This document shows positions 1 to 10,089 of a DNA stretch of 64,000 nucleotides, piece after piece. A program made the translations under genes and the position numbers. The stretch's first letter is position 1, and each line of letters opens with the position of its first letter. This DNA is from Thysanoteuthis rhombus (lineage: Eukaryota; Mollusca; Cephalopoda; Oegopsida; Thysanoteuthidae), in NCBI GenBank assembly GCA_963457665.1, contig OY735206.1:29143377-29207376 (forward strand), read 5' to 3'. The notes below the pieces were generated by a model. The model was not told the DNA's origin, searched no databases, and worked only from the letters and a program-made list of their open reading frames with translations.

Positions 1-1168
1 CCCAATCCACTTTCTAAAATCTGAGCGTCGTTTTGACAGGGTTGATGGAAAATGTGGTCTTCTAGACTGAAAAGAGCCAATTTGCAAGATCGTTGTGCTC
101 TTTTTTAAATTTGTATCTAGGTCATTCCTTTTTTTGGTCTGGCCGATAACTTTTCAGCAACAAGAACATTACTGATCAACTTTTTCAAAAAATATAATAC
201 AAGGAGGGAGATCGTTTCGTTTTATGTCGGTGAATGGACGGGAAAATTGTAGAAATAGCAGATGTTTGAAATAAATTCATCATGATTGTTTTGCTTAAAT
301 TACTTGTATCAGAAAGTGATCTGACAAAAATTTGGTTTTGCTGATGAGCTTTCTTCTTGAATTGAGTATCCCCCCACCCCGTATGCATTAAAAACTATAA
401 GCCCACAAGGAAGCTCAGTAACAGTCCCAAACTTCTGACAGATCATCATCAGATATATATAAACACACGATGAAAATATGAAAATGGTGATTAACTGCCA
501 TCATTGTCAAAGGAGAACGTGAAAATGGGCAATTTTAAGGACATCCAAAAATCGAACACATTTCAAACCAAACGAATTTATCGAGAGGAAAAGTGCCCAT
601 CACGAATTCATCAAGGGGTGAAAGTTTTGTTTTGTTTTTTTTTCGGTTCGTTTTCTCTTTTAATTTCTACGAAATAAAAATAGTTTCATTCGATTTTTCC
701 TTTTTTTAAAATTAAGAATTAACGAACCGAAATAAAAACTAAACTGCTCGTCGTTGATTATTTTTTATTGGTTTTGCTAGAAACTGAATAGCCCAAATTT
801 TTATATAAAAAAGATTCATTAAATAAAAGTGGAAAAAATAAGTCAATTTATGAAAGTAAAACAGAAGTAAACAGATAAATTGTATCGTTATTGATTTGAA
901 TAGATTGTTCTTCCGAGTAGTTTTGCCTTGCTTATTCCTTTTTATTTCACACTCAGAATTCAAATCAGGATCACCGTGGCTTGATTTCGCCACAATCTTT
1001 TCATTTCATATAATGGGCATTTTTCCTCCCTTGATAAATACAATGCAACTAGTGTATAAAAAGAAAATCCAAAACAATTTTAATTTTTAAGAAACTGAAA
1101 AGAAATAAGAGAATTCGTGGAAGAAAAACAGCAGTAACTCGTGCCAAAGGTATTTAATGAAACCTTAC
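1..1168. other. AT-rich DNA without recognised gene
   Basis: I see no coding region here. ORFs are short and compositionally biased. The only structure noted is an imperfect inverted repeat at about 642-668 and 707-732, whose outer arms read TTCGGTTCGTT and AACGAACCGAA. Confidence 0.6.
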
Positions 1169-1346
1169 AAATTTCCCTGGATTGGCAAATTGTTTTGATG
1201 GGATCTTTTCCTGATAAGCACTCATCCGGGACTTCATTTCTTGACGGGTATATATCCTGGACCCCATACAGAATGCCTCAAAGATAAACAAAACAGGAAT
1301 AATTCCTCCATAGAATATTATTCCTAAACTAAACATCCCATTCCTC
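1169..1346 (-). CDS. Candidate exon encoding one membrane segment, family unknown
   Basis: A minus-strand frame opens with ATG at 1336-1334 and runs 60 codons to a stop. The first ~24 residues are strongly hydrophobic (FSLGIIFYGG...FEAFCMG), like a single transmembrane helix. A polar, basic tail with RIYTRQEMKSRM follows. The frame is flanked by an AG (1348-1347) just upstream of the ATG and by a good donor, GTAAGG, at 1168-1163. The donor would end the exon in phase 0 after the residues NPGKF, so it may be an internal exon rather than a complete 60-residue protein. I do not recognise the family. No repeat signature overlaps it. The acceptor tract is weak, and a chance ORF is a real alternative. 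Confidence 0.3.
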
Positions 1347-1813
1347 CTTTATTAGTTAAAAATTTAATGTTTACAAAAAAAAATACCTTTTTAATTTGAC
1401 ACAGGCAAAACTACAATGAAAGCACTTTAGAGATTAATAATCTTTCTCTTAAATTTATCAATCTTCTACCTCGGAAAATGTATGCAAAAATTAATTACTT
1501 ATTGTTTGTTTGGTGAACTAAAATAGATTCTATTCTATTCATAGTACCGGAGGAATTTGACACTGGCATTTTTGCTGTTATTCAACTCGTCAACAGTTTT
1601 ATGCACGTCATTGTTCTATGTGTAATGACTCGTCGGATATTTGTGAGTTAAAATTGTGACTCAACAAAAAAGGAAGTTTACTCTTGACTTTGACTCTACT
1701 CTTGTCGTCACATCTTTTTCAGGTAATTGAAATACGTAGGTTTGGCTAAAATGACCTTTATTATGTATTTTTATATTTGGGGGGGGGTTGAAGATACAGA
1801 AATTCAACGAACT
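1347..1813. other. No recognised feature
   Basis: AT-rich sequence with one G homopolymer near 1780. No coding or repeat signature was recognised. Confidence 0.5.
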
Positions 1814-2149
1814 CAGTGGTTTCGAAACTGGGGTCCGTGGACCCCTTGTGTTCCAGCAAATAATCCTCTGGAGTTCGCTCTAAACTTGATATTGCGAATA
1901 TTGTGACAGAGAAATAATATCCTCCATCGTGCAGCTATCGGAAAAGAAAATCATTGTACCAGTACCATATAATAAAATTTAATTTGGTATAATCAGTGTA
2001 GAATGAATATGATTTTTAAGGCTTAAAATTGTTTGTTATTTCAGTCCATTGGTTATAGTCTAAAAACTAAACGCTAAAAAGGGGGTTTACCGTAATATTT
2101 TCTTTATAAAAAGACACCTTAACTTTTCAAAGTCTCGAAGAAACCACAG
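1814..2149 (+). mobile_element. hAT-type non-autonomous element (MITE-like)
   Basis: The left end reads CAGTGGTTTCGAAACTGGGG. The right end holds AGTCTCGAAGAAACCACAG, an imperfect reverse complement of the left terminus. CAGTGG with inverted termini is typical of hAT superfamily elements. There is no ORF inside. The flanking 8-mers do not match as a target duplication, so the right boundary is approximate. Confidence 0.55.
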
Positions 2150-3483
2150 AAATAATTCGTTTTGACTTCTCTTTCCTCTACTCTTTGTTATAGTACATTT
2201 GAGGTTATTTACTTCTAAGCGAGGTTTAGTTTGTATTTCTCCCAGCAAGCATTTCGGAGATGCCGATCAGATCAAAGGAAGTCCAGGAGGGTGCCGAGTA
2301 CATCCATGTAAGCAAAGAATGCTAAAAAAAGACTATAATTCCCTAATTACTAAAGACAGCCAAACTTGCGTAATAAATCATTAAGTAATTGGCTATCAAT
2401 CAGTGAAAAACCCATACTTCTACCTTTTCCAGTTTCCTAGTTATTGAGCCTCATTTTTTGTGTTTAATCATTTAGCGGAAATTTGTTCATAAATTTTTAA
2501 TCCGTTCCCTAGATACACTGTAGATGAGATAATCTTTCCTCGTACGGATGTGAAATGTTATTGTCAGTATTTTGTGATTGGCTACCATATATGACATTTT
2601 GTAAGCAAGGATGGCTTGCCTCAGAAAAAACACCTAAATTCCACAAATACTTAAAACTACCACAGTTTCCACACACGTAATACGTATTAAAATGGGTTAA
2701 CAATTGGTTAGAATCCCAGTATCTCTAATATTAGTTTCCGTGTTATCTAGCTTCAAAAAGTGTGATGAACAGACAGAGTCACGTCGAGCCGCATCCAAAT
2801 GAACCATCAAAACACATGTCATCAAATAGTGAAAACCACATGCCTCTTTCTTTACTAGTTTCCGATACATGGGACCATTCTGTTAACAATACATTTCATA
2901 AGAGCTATCAGCAGACTGAGATAGATAGATGGATATGCATGCATAAGTTATGCAGAAGTTCTTTTTTTTTATGTTCCCTAAACTTAACTGTACTGCCAAG
3001 ACCAAATGGGGAGATGAAATTCGGGTAGAAAGATTCTGTAGCGCCAATATTCTCAGTGGTGATGGTCTACCTACCTTGGAAATCAGTATTCAATTCCAGG
3101 TCTTCATCTGCTCGAACATTACAGGAAGTACGCAACCATCTCAGCAACAGAGCAGCCTCGGGAGTTAGTCTTTTTATTAGTCAATATATATAAAATGGTG
3201 GATATAAATCAAATAAGCATGTACCAACGTTTTGATTTGTCTTATTTGAAAACAAGAGATTGGAAACACTGTTGAAAAAACATCATTCGCTTGATACTTT
3301 TGCACGCACCTTATGGATCGACAAAGACAGTACAGTGTCTACTCTGAAGTTGTTTGGATCAGCGGCTCCCGATAAATCTAATAGATATAAATAAAATATT
3401 AAAGATTATGGGGTTTTTCTTTATAGTTTCTATGAATTATCTCCCTTGACTTTGGCTCTTCAAAATTATCTAATTTTCAATAT
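2150..3483. other. No recognised feature
   Basis: Anonymous AT-rich DNA. Short ORFs at 2199-2384 and 2762-3168 lack any family resemblance or splice context that I can defend. Confidence 0.5.
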
Positions 3484-3660
3484 GAAACATCTGAAATGGC
3501 AACGCAGAAAAGATGTAACCGAAGTACTGCGAAGCCGTAGTGTCGCACGATAGACAAAAAATTATTCCATATGATAATTATGGATTGCTGTTCGACACAC
3601 CATTAAGTCCTACCCCTTCCGAACATGCACCTTTGGAACAGGTTCTGTCCTAGTTGTAGT
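3484..3660 (+). repeat. Unclassified repeat family I, copy 1
   Basis: This aligns in the same orientation with 35925-36085. Shared pieces include GTAACCGAA...CGAAGC.GTAGT, AAATTATT...CATGA.ATTATG and CTTTTGGA-like text near the right end. It has no coding capacity. Confidence 0.55.
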
Positions 3661-3951
3661 ACATTTTTTTTTATCCCTATGTGTGTATTTTTCTAACTGT
3701 AAGACATAAATAGATATATAAGATTATATCATACTTTAAACGGCAACGTAGTTCAGTTTGCCTGGAGCGCCAAGAACCGTTGGGTAGGCCCTGATGTGAA
3801 ACAGATATGCAGTTTTTTTTGTTTGCTTTGATTTTGTTTGCTTTGATTTTGTTTTTTACGGTTATTTTTTTTTATCTATATCAAAGGAAATAAACTACCA
3901 GAACTGATCCGATGAAACTCTCTCTACTCGCTTGATTAATACCCGGAATGA
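3661..3951. other. No recognised feature
   Basis: T-rich DNA with a repeated TTTGCTTTGATTTTG unit at about 3827-3855. Nothing else was recognised. Confidence 0.5.
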
Positions 3952-4220
3952 CAGTGTTGCCCACTCAAAAAAATTCTAAAAAGGTGTCAGAAAATGCCAA
4001 GAAACGCTCCGAAATAAATCATATTAGCCATTTTATGGCCACTTCTAATAGCTGAAATGGCCAGATTTGTCTAGAAATAATAACAAATCTCAAAATTGGC
4101 TATAATTGCGGAAAAATTGCTAAAAATTGATAAAAAGTAGCGCTAGAATTTGGATTTTTGAGCTGCCAAGACAAGAATCGTGCTAGATTTTGCACGAAAG
4201 GTACTAAATTGGCAACACTG
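3952..4220. mobile_element. hAT-like MITE with CAGTGTTGCC termini
   Basis: It begins CAGTGTTGCC and ends GGCAACACTG, a 10 bp perfect inverted terminus on a 269 bp element without an ORF. The flanks share ATGA/ATGACA close to the ends, a possible degraded target duplication. Single or partial ends with the same TTGGCAACAC motif occur at 12567, 45009 (inverted), 47262 and 52767, so this is a dispersed family. Confidence 0.65.
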
Positions 4221-4479
4221 ATGACAAGTATCTATCGTTTGAATTCACGAGGTTCAGCTATATTTCTTGTGAAATTCGTGATAACGAGGGTGTATAATTA
4301 TTGACAGTAACGTCCAACTACGTATCAAATACACCTGAAAATAAGTGATGAGTGCCCCCATGCTGGCTATGGAGTCAGGCTCTGCATATCACTTTACTAC
4401 TTATTCGGCCCATTTGGAATATTATGAATCAGACTTGAAGGCGACGAACACCCTAAATAGCGTCAGTCATTTCAACCTG

Positions 4480-4640
4480 CTCTATTTTACTCGTAGTTGG
4501 ACGGATGGATGGATTCATGCCTTCCCAAAAGGCATAGATGTGGAATGAACACAAACTGCCCCAGTCAGAGTTTGAACTAGGCTTTGCCGAGTCCGTTTTC
4601 CATACCGTCACCGTGGGTTCAACCCACTCCTCCAAGACAT
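4480..4640 (-). repeat. tRNA-derived SINE
   Basis: On the minus strand an A-box-like GGAGGAGTGGG (4633-4623) lies ~55 bp before a B-box-like AGTTCAAACTC (4579-4569). This is the internal pol III promoter layout of a tRNA-derived SINE head. The spacing suggests a class II (Leu/Ser-like) tRNA ancestor. A short unrelated body follows. Confidence 0.55.
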
Positions 4641-4708
4641 GAAGAAAATCCTGAAAAGTCAGAATTAATGTTCAGTTATAAATGCATTTGCCCACCTTCG
4701 CCCTCACC

Positions 4709-4743
4709 CTCTCTTTCTCTTTCTCTCTCTCTCTCTCTCCCCA

Positions 4744-4802
<59 letters not shown>
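4709..4802. repeat. Compound (CT)n(AT)n microsatellite
   Basis: A CT-rich tract at about 4709-4767 runs directly into (AT)n to 4802. ORFs across it are periodic artefacts. Confidence 0.95.
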
Positions 4803-4804
<2 letters not shown>

Positions 4805-5007
4805 GAATGGAAGTTTGATAGAAGTATTCTTCTCCAGGCAGATACAAACTACCTATGGAGGGTATGCAGCCCCTCAGTTGACCTGAGGTTATACTACAGA
4901 ACGTGAATAATCTGCTGTTGGTAGATGGTGAGCTGGCTAACTGTCCCTTTGGAGGAGTATCAAGACAGTACGGCTGTCAGCAACCTTAAGCACAGAACTT
5001 CCCAAGA

Positions 5008-5365
5008 TTCGCCACAGTCCTTTATCATGAGCGTCGCGGAGTATTTTCTGAATTTGTCTAGTTCATCTCTCCATCTTGTGTTCTGTCAGCCTCAGTTTTG
5101 CATGTGATCTCTGGGGATCCATGTTGTGAGTCGTGATGTCCATCGGTTGTCTTCCATTCTTGCAACACGGCCTACCCATTGCCATTCAAGTTATTTAATA
5201 GTTTCCATGATGTCTCAGACTCCCGTTTTCTTCCTGGTATACTGCGCTGTTTTCTGATCTCTCCATGTAAGGTTGAGCATGATTCTCTCATACGCACGTT
5301 GTATACTTCTCAGTTTGCAGGTCTCTCTCTTGGTTAGGTTCCAGGTTTCAGTTCCATCAGCCAGC
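5008..5365 (-). mobile_element. RTE-type LINE 3' fragment
   Basis: Read on the minus strand this matches the C-terminal part of the reverse transcriptase frame seen intact at 23565-24350. Shared blocks correspond to ETWNLT, RAYERIMLNLTWRD, WQWVGRVARMEDNR and MDPQRSHAKL-like text, broken by stops and indels. It is dead and 5'-truncated. The terminal GAT-repeat tail is not clear. Confidence 0.75.
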
Positions 5366-5995
5366 AACTGAGAATCCAGATCCTCCAAGTTAGCAGATTA
5401 TGGGTGCTTACCCCCCCCCCACAGTAGTGACCTGACAGAATAGCAGCCTGCAGCCCAGGTCCGAATCATAGTCCTCGAAGAAAAAGCGGCTAGGGAGTGC
5501 TTATTAAGTTACAACTCAGTATACGTCAAGAATTCCTTTTCCCTGCAAAATCCCACCGGCTTGTCTAACTTTTACTGAACAAACCGCTTGTTTAGCTGGG
5601 AGGGGTACCCAGTTAGGATTCGATGAATTTTTGTTTTCATATTGTCCTGGGGTTTTGCCACCTCTACGTCTGAAGAAATAGAATCACCTTCCTTTTATTT
5701 CCGTTATTTCAAACACGGAAGATTCAGTTGGCGAGTGAAACAATGAGTTTGGGGAATTAGTAATAAAAGCAGTAATGAAGATCGCAGTCATCTAAAAATG
5801 AAAGGCATAGCTCGCTAAGTAATTCATCATTTGCAAAAAAAAATACCATTTCAAAAGTTAGTGAAAAAGTAAAAAAATTTTTTTAAAGAGGGACTAATCG
5901 TTCGTAGGGACTAATCGTTCCCTCCTGCTTATCAATTCTGTTTGCAGGGCCGGACACTTGTTTAGCTGGAGTAGCCTGTTTTGATTTTACACACG
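5366..5995. other. No recognised feature
   Basis: It contains a C homopolymer near 5411 and otherwise anonymous sequence with no gene signature. Confidence 0.5.
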
Positions 5996-6062
<67 letters not shown>

Positions 6063-6105
6063 TGTGTGTGTGTGTGTGTTTGTGTGTGTGCGTGTGTGTG
6101 TGTGA
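5996..6105. repeat. Palindromic compound microsatellite (AC)n(AT)n(GT)n
   Basis: (AC)n is followed by (AT)n at 6027-6056 and then (GT)n to about 6103. The order makes the whole tract self-complementary, so it can fold as one hairpin centred in the AT part. Confidence 0.95.
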
Positions 6106-6151
6106 AGAATACATAAAATCAAAATATATATATGTGTGAGTGTGTGTATAC

Positions 6152-6297
6152 TGTTATTCTAAGGGCATTTTAGGATGTTGGCGTCTATTTCAAATGGGAT
6201 TTTGTTTATGTTAGATTGTTTTAAAACAACTTCAATTGAACAAAATCTCAATTGAAATAGGCACCAACACCCTGAAATGCCTAAAAGAACAATAACT
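6152..6297. mobile_element. Foldback element with ~57 bp inverted arms
   Basis: Arms at 6152-6207 and 6239-6297 are imperfect reverse complements. The strongest blocks are GTTGGCGTCTATTTCAA against TTGAAATAGGCACCAAC, and GGCATTTTAGGATG against its partner. The ~30 bp loop holds the palindrome GTTTTAAAAC. It has no ORF. It resembles a MITE or a single large hairpin. Confidence 0.75.
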
Positions 6298-7240
6298 TAA
6301 CTTCCATTAACAGAACAAATCAAATAGAGCCAGCTTTAAACCAATTAGACAGATTGCTCTCAATCGAGCCTTGTGCCCAAGGAAGCCCCACCCAAGGGTG
6401 ATGTAGTCCAGTCAAGTACGCACAACAACACAATGCAACATGCACCTAACTCCATATTGCAGATTTTACAGAGAACAACAGTGATTATAATTTTTATGTT
6501 CTTTAGCTGTCAAGGCTTATTTATCTTACACCACGCAGTTACTTTTCGTGAAAATCTTAATTATAGTTAAGGCTCTTTGTGATCAACTGCACTTTCGTAG
6601 CTTTAATTAACCAACGTTTTGTAGAAGAAGATATCACAATAATTTTCTTTCAAATTTTTAGAATGTCAGTGGTGTTTGTTTATACTGTTTATATTTGGCA
6701 TTTTTTTTTTATTAATGTATGGATCTCAGTAAATATTGTACTTTTAAAATCTTTTTCTCTGAAAGAGTTAAAAAGACAAATACGTAAATATACGTGTAAG
6801 AACTTTACGATATTGTTACGCTGGCAACCTCGCCTAATTTATAATCGATTGGTTGAAGGAACATGGAAAATACAAGCCTTACGGGACAATGTACCGAAAG
6901 TAAGTGATCCTATTCCCAGAAGCCTTTTATAAGAAAGAAAGAAGACGTGGGGCAAGCCCAAAATGGACTGCAGCGAAGGCAAAAGGATTTGAATTGGGAA
7001 ATTGTGTATTAGTCTCAAGTATTTCAACAAACTTATCTCAAAATATGAAGAAGAGCAATCGGGGTCATAACACAGTGAATTTGATGACACTAAAGGAAGC
7101 CAGTCCGAGGAAGTTAAGTAAGATGATCAAAGAGAAAAAACTATTTACTGAGAGTAATATCAGACACCCTGAGGCAAGGGATAACTGCATCAACCATGGC
7201 TGGCATATTCTGTATCAAGTGATAAAGTCTGATTGACAAT
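6298..7240. other. Unassigned DNA upstream of the hAT fossil
   Basis: Open frames at 6579-6932 and 6904-7236 do not match hAT domains convincingly. The N-terminal part of the transposase below may have been here, but I cannot show it. Confidence 0.4.
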
Positions 7241-8580
7241 AACTCGGCAAGTTCACTAGCAACATACTGTTTTGATAACTGGCCAAACATTCACACAAGA
7301 AAAACTGAGCATGAAAACACAAAAAGAAACATTTGCAAGCAATGTTCAGTTGCTTTGAACCGCAGCAAAGACTATCAGCTGATTCACCTTAAGTGTGCTG
7401 GCAGGACTTCTAAATAAGAATTCTTGAGCTTTCTTTACATCGTGCGGATGTTTCAACTACAACCTAGTTTTGGGAGAGATGACCAAAACATGTCCAGATG
7501 CAATGACTCTCTTTGGATCTCTGTACCGTATTTACACCCTTTATACATATATAAAAAAGATGGACTGTTTTTAGAAAATATGTGGCAGGCCTGTCTATAA
7601 AACCCCACTCTGAATCACAATGGGAATGTAGAATGAAAAGTCTCAAAGTTGAACAATACCAGGCCGCTGAAGTTTATACTGTTCTACTAGAGTTAACAGA
7701 AAACACTGATAATTCTCAAGCAAAAAGCGATGCTGAATGATTAATCAGTCAAATAAGATAAGAAGTTTCTAGTCCCACTAGTTTTCTGACACTCCTTACT
7801 ATTCCAAGTGAATTTCGTGAGTAAGCAACAGAGCCATACCACGGATAAAGAGCTTTCTTCATTCCAAAAGCTTTGAAAGTGGTTAAAGACATACAGGGAA
7901 GAGGTTTTGCTGAAGCATTGATTGATGCTTGTGAACTTGCCAAAAACCCAGATGCTGAGCCTGTATTCAAGACTCAGAGTCGGCGCTTATGCAAGAAAAA
8001 ATATTTGGTCTTGAATCTTGATCAGGTGGTAGATAAAGCATTGAAAAACACTCGAGCCATAGTTTGAACAACCGAAAAGGCATCAAAATGATTTGGATTG
8101 TTGTCAAATTTTCAGGACGCTATTAGAAAATGTACAGCAGCTCTGGAATTGGCATTGACAGATGTCGAGCTGACTCAGGAAAAAAAGTTAAAATCATAAA
8201 ACGGGCTGATATAGATGGTTACATACTTGATGTAGGAATGGATGCACCAACACCGATTCTGCCACCAGAGATTCAAAAACTACATTAAAATGCTTGAATT
8301 CCTTGCTTGCAGCCGCAGGTCTACTGCACTTGCAAATGTATCTATTGCTCTTTGGATTTTCACGACAATCCCTGTAACTGTGACTAAAGAAAAGGGTTTC
8401 TCCAAGCTGGAACAGTTCATAACTCACTTGAGATCACCAATTTGGCAAGAACATTTGAACAGTTCGGCAATTATATCCATTGAATCTGAGATCAGCAGGA
8501 TTTTATACTTGGACAAAACTCTGAAGGACTTTGCATTGGAGAGAACAAGAAAACAGCTTTTTCATGAAAAAGGGCAATAA
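7241..8580 (+). pseudogene. hAT transposase fossil, ZMYM/TTF-domain type
   Basis: Successive blocks in several frames follow the order of ZMYM1/5-like hAT transposases. A NWPNIH...TEHEN zinc-region block (~7280) is followed by LGEMTKTCPDAMTLFGSLYR (~7475), SESQWECRMKSLKVEQYQAA (~7605) and LAKNPDAEPVFKTQ (~7937). The C-terminal dimerisation domain is at 8320-8580, with IPVTVTKEKGFSKL and SAIISIESEISR. Stops and frameshifts separate every block and terminal inverted repeats were not found. It is an inactive relic, and domesticated use is unlikely with so many breaks. Confidence 0.8.
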
Positions 8581-8879
8581 GAATATGATTCATTCATAAT
8601 TCATTGCTAAGCGGCTTTTAGAAATCTCAAAAAGATTTGTTTCCAACAGTGCTGTTAACTTACATTTTGAATGGTTCTCTTATTAATCAAAAAGTATATT
8701 ACTGTAATAAATCATTTCACAATCATTTTACAGTCAACAAGCAGTTTGGTATCTATCTACTTTTCAAGGCTAATCTACATATTTAGTTAATTTACTTCAA
8801 ACATTTTATGCATACAATCTTATGTTGAAATGTCCCTTAAAGGTCTACTTACTTACATTCTGACTGCTTTCCATTTCAT

Positions 8880-8989
<110 letters not shown>

Positions 8990-8999
8990 GAACGGAAAG

Positions 9000-9345
9000 T
9001 GGGGATCTAGTTTTACATTATAGCCACAATATAAAAGGAGCCCTGGCACTCTAAAACGTTTTTAAATGCTTTTTTTTCAAAACTCCATCATTTCATCTTG
9101 ATTTAGGAAAAAGTCTCCACTTCTGATGCCTTGAAGGAGGTGCCCTACACTTGAAACCTGTGAAAGAATTATATTTATGTGTATATATACAAAAAGTGGG
9201 TTCCACCTTGGCATCATATTTACATTGTAAAAATGACCCCTCTCTAAAACGCTTTAAAAATTACTTCTTTTCAAGAACTTTTTTTTCAAACTCCCACTAG
9301 ATCCACTGAGTAGGCTTGCCAAATTTGGTTGTGTTCAGGTACTTT
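9000..9345 (+). repeat. Unclassified repeat family M, with internal direct duplication
   Basis: The segments 9000-9080 and 9196-9300 resemble each other, sharing AAAGTGGG, CTCTAAAACG and a run of T followed by CAAACTCC. The second segment continues into GCCAAATTTGGTTG, which is echoed by GCAAAATTTGGCTT in 37915-38065. Confidence 0.4.
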
Positions 9346-9409
9346 TTATAACGTGACAGACAAATGCACAAACGCACAGAAACCTCTCACTTATATATCT
9401 AAAATATAT

Positions 9410-9700
9410 GTATGCTAATCAATTTTTCTGGAAGGGTAGGGCATGAAGTAAGGAAGAATTAGTTGAATGTGCGGTTGGGTCAAGGAGTTCCATTTTCGAA
9501 TGGTAGATATTTTTCATACATTCATGTAGTCACTCATGTTTGTACAGACGATATTTCAAACGTTCTCAATGTTTTCAAATGACTTTTTAGTGAAGGTCTG
9601 AGCAAAAGGACTGAAGGAATTGATTGAATTTGGGAGCAGGTCAAGAAAATATTTACGGTTATTTTCCTAAATCGTTTCTCTACATGAACTGATTTTCTCC
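9410..9700 (+). repeat. Unclassified repeat family F, degenerate tandem copies
   Basis: Two diverged passages (about 9430-9490 and 9590-9650) carry the family theme of a GG..ATG..GTAAGGA core followed by GAATTGATTGAATTTGGGAG-like text. The same theme is clearer at 40505-40650 and 63540-63620. Confidence 0.4.
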
Positions 9701-9863
9701 ATTCTTTCAGCTTTTCTGTGTTGATGGCTTTCGGCACAATTATGCGTTCTTGAAGTGCTTTCAAGTTCTAATATATCACAGAGTGAAAAGCCAGTCTTAC
9801 AGATCATTTCTTAAGGAGTTCCGTGTTTACTATGTGTTCTAGTTTTACTCTGAAAATAGCCTG

Positions 9864-10089
9864 TGTAGATAGATAGATAGATAGATAGATTGACACGGAT
9901 AGATTCAGATAAACAAAGATAGATGGATGTATAGATAGATAGATAGATATGAACAGGTGAAAATAAACAGATATGAACATATTCAGGTAGATAGAGAGAG
10001 AGAGAGAGAGAAAGGGGGGATGGTTATGAATGCATACCTAACGATAGATATGAACAGATTCAGATAGATAGATAGATAGATAGATAGAT
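9864..10089. repeat. Clustered GATA and GA microsatellites
   Basis: TAGA/GATA runs at 9864-9890, 9930-9948 and 10061-10089 flank a (GA)n run at 9993-10012. Imperfect GATA-like text lies between, consistent with a decayed tetranucleotide array. Confidence 0.9.

Noticed and set aside
6152..6297. microRNA precursor
   Set aside because: The hairpin is longer than a typical animal pre-miRNA, and the arms look like transposon inverted repeats.
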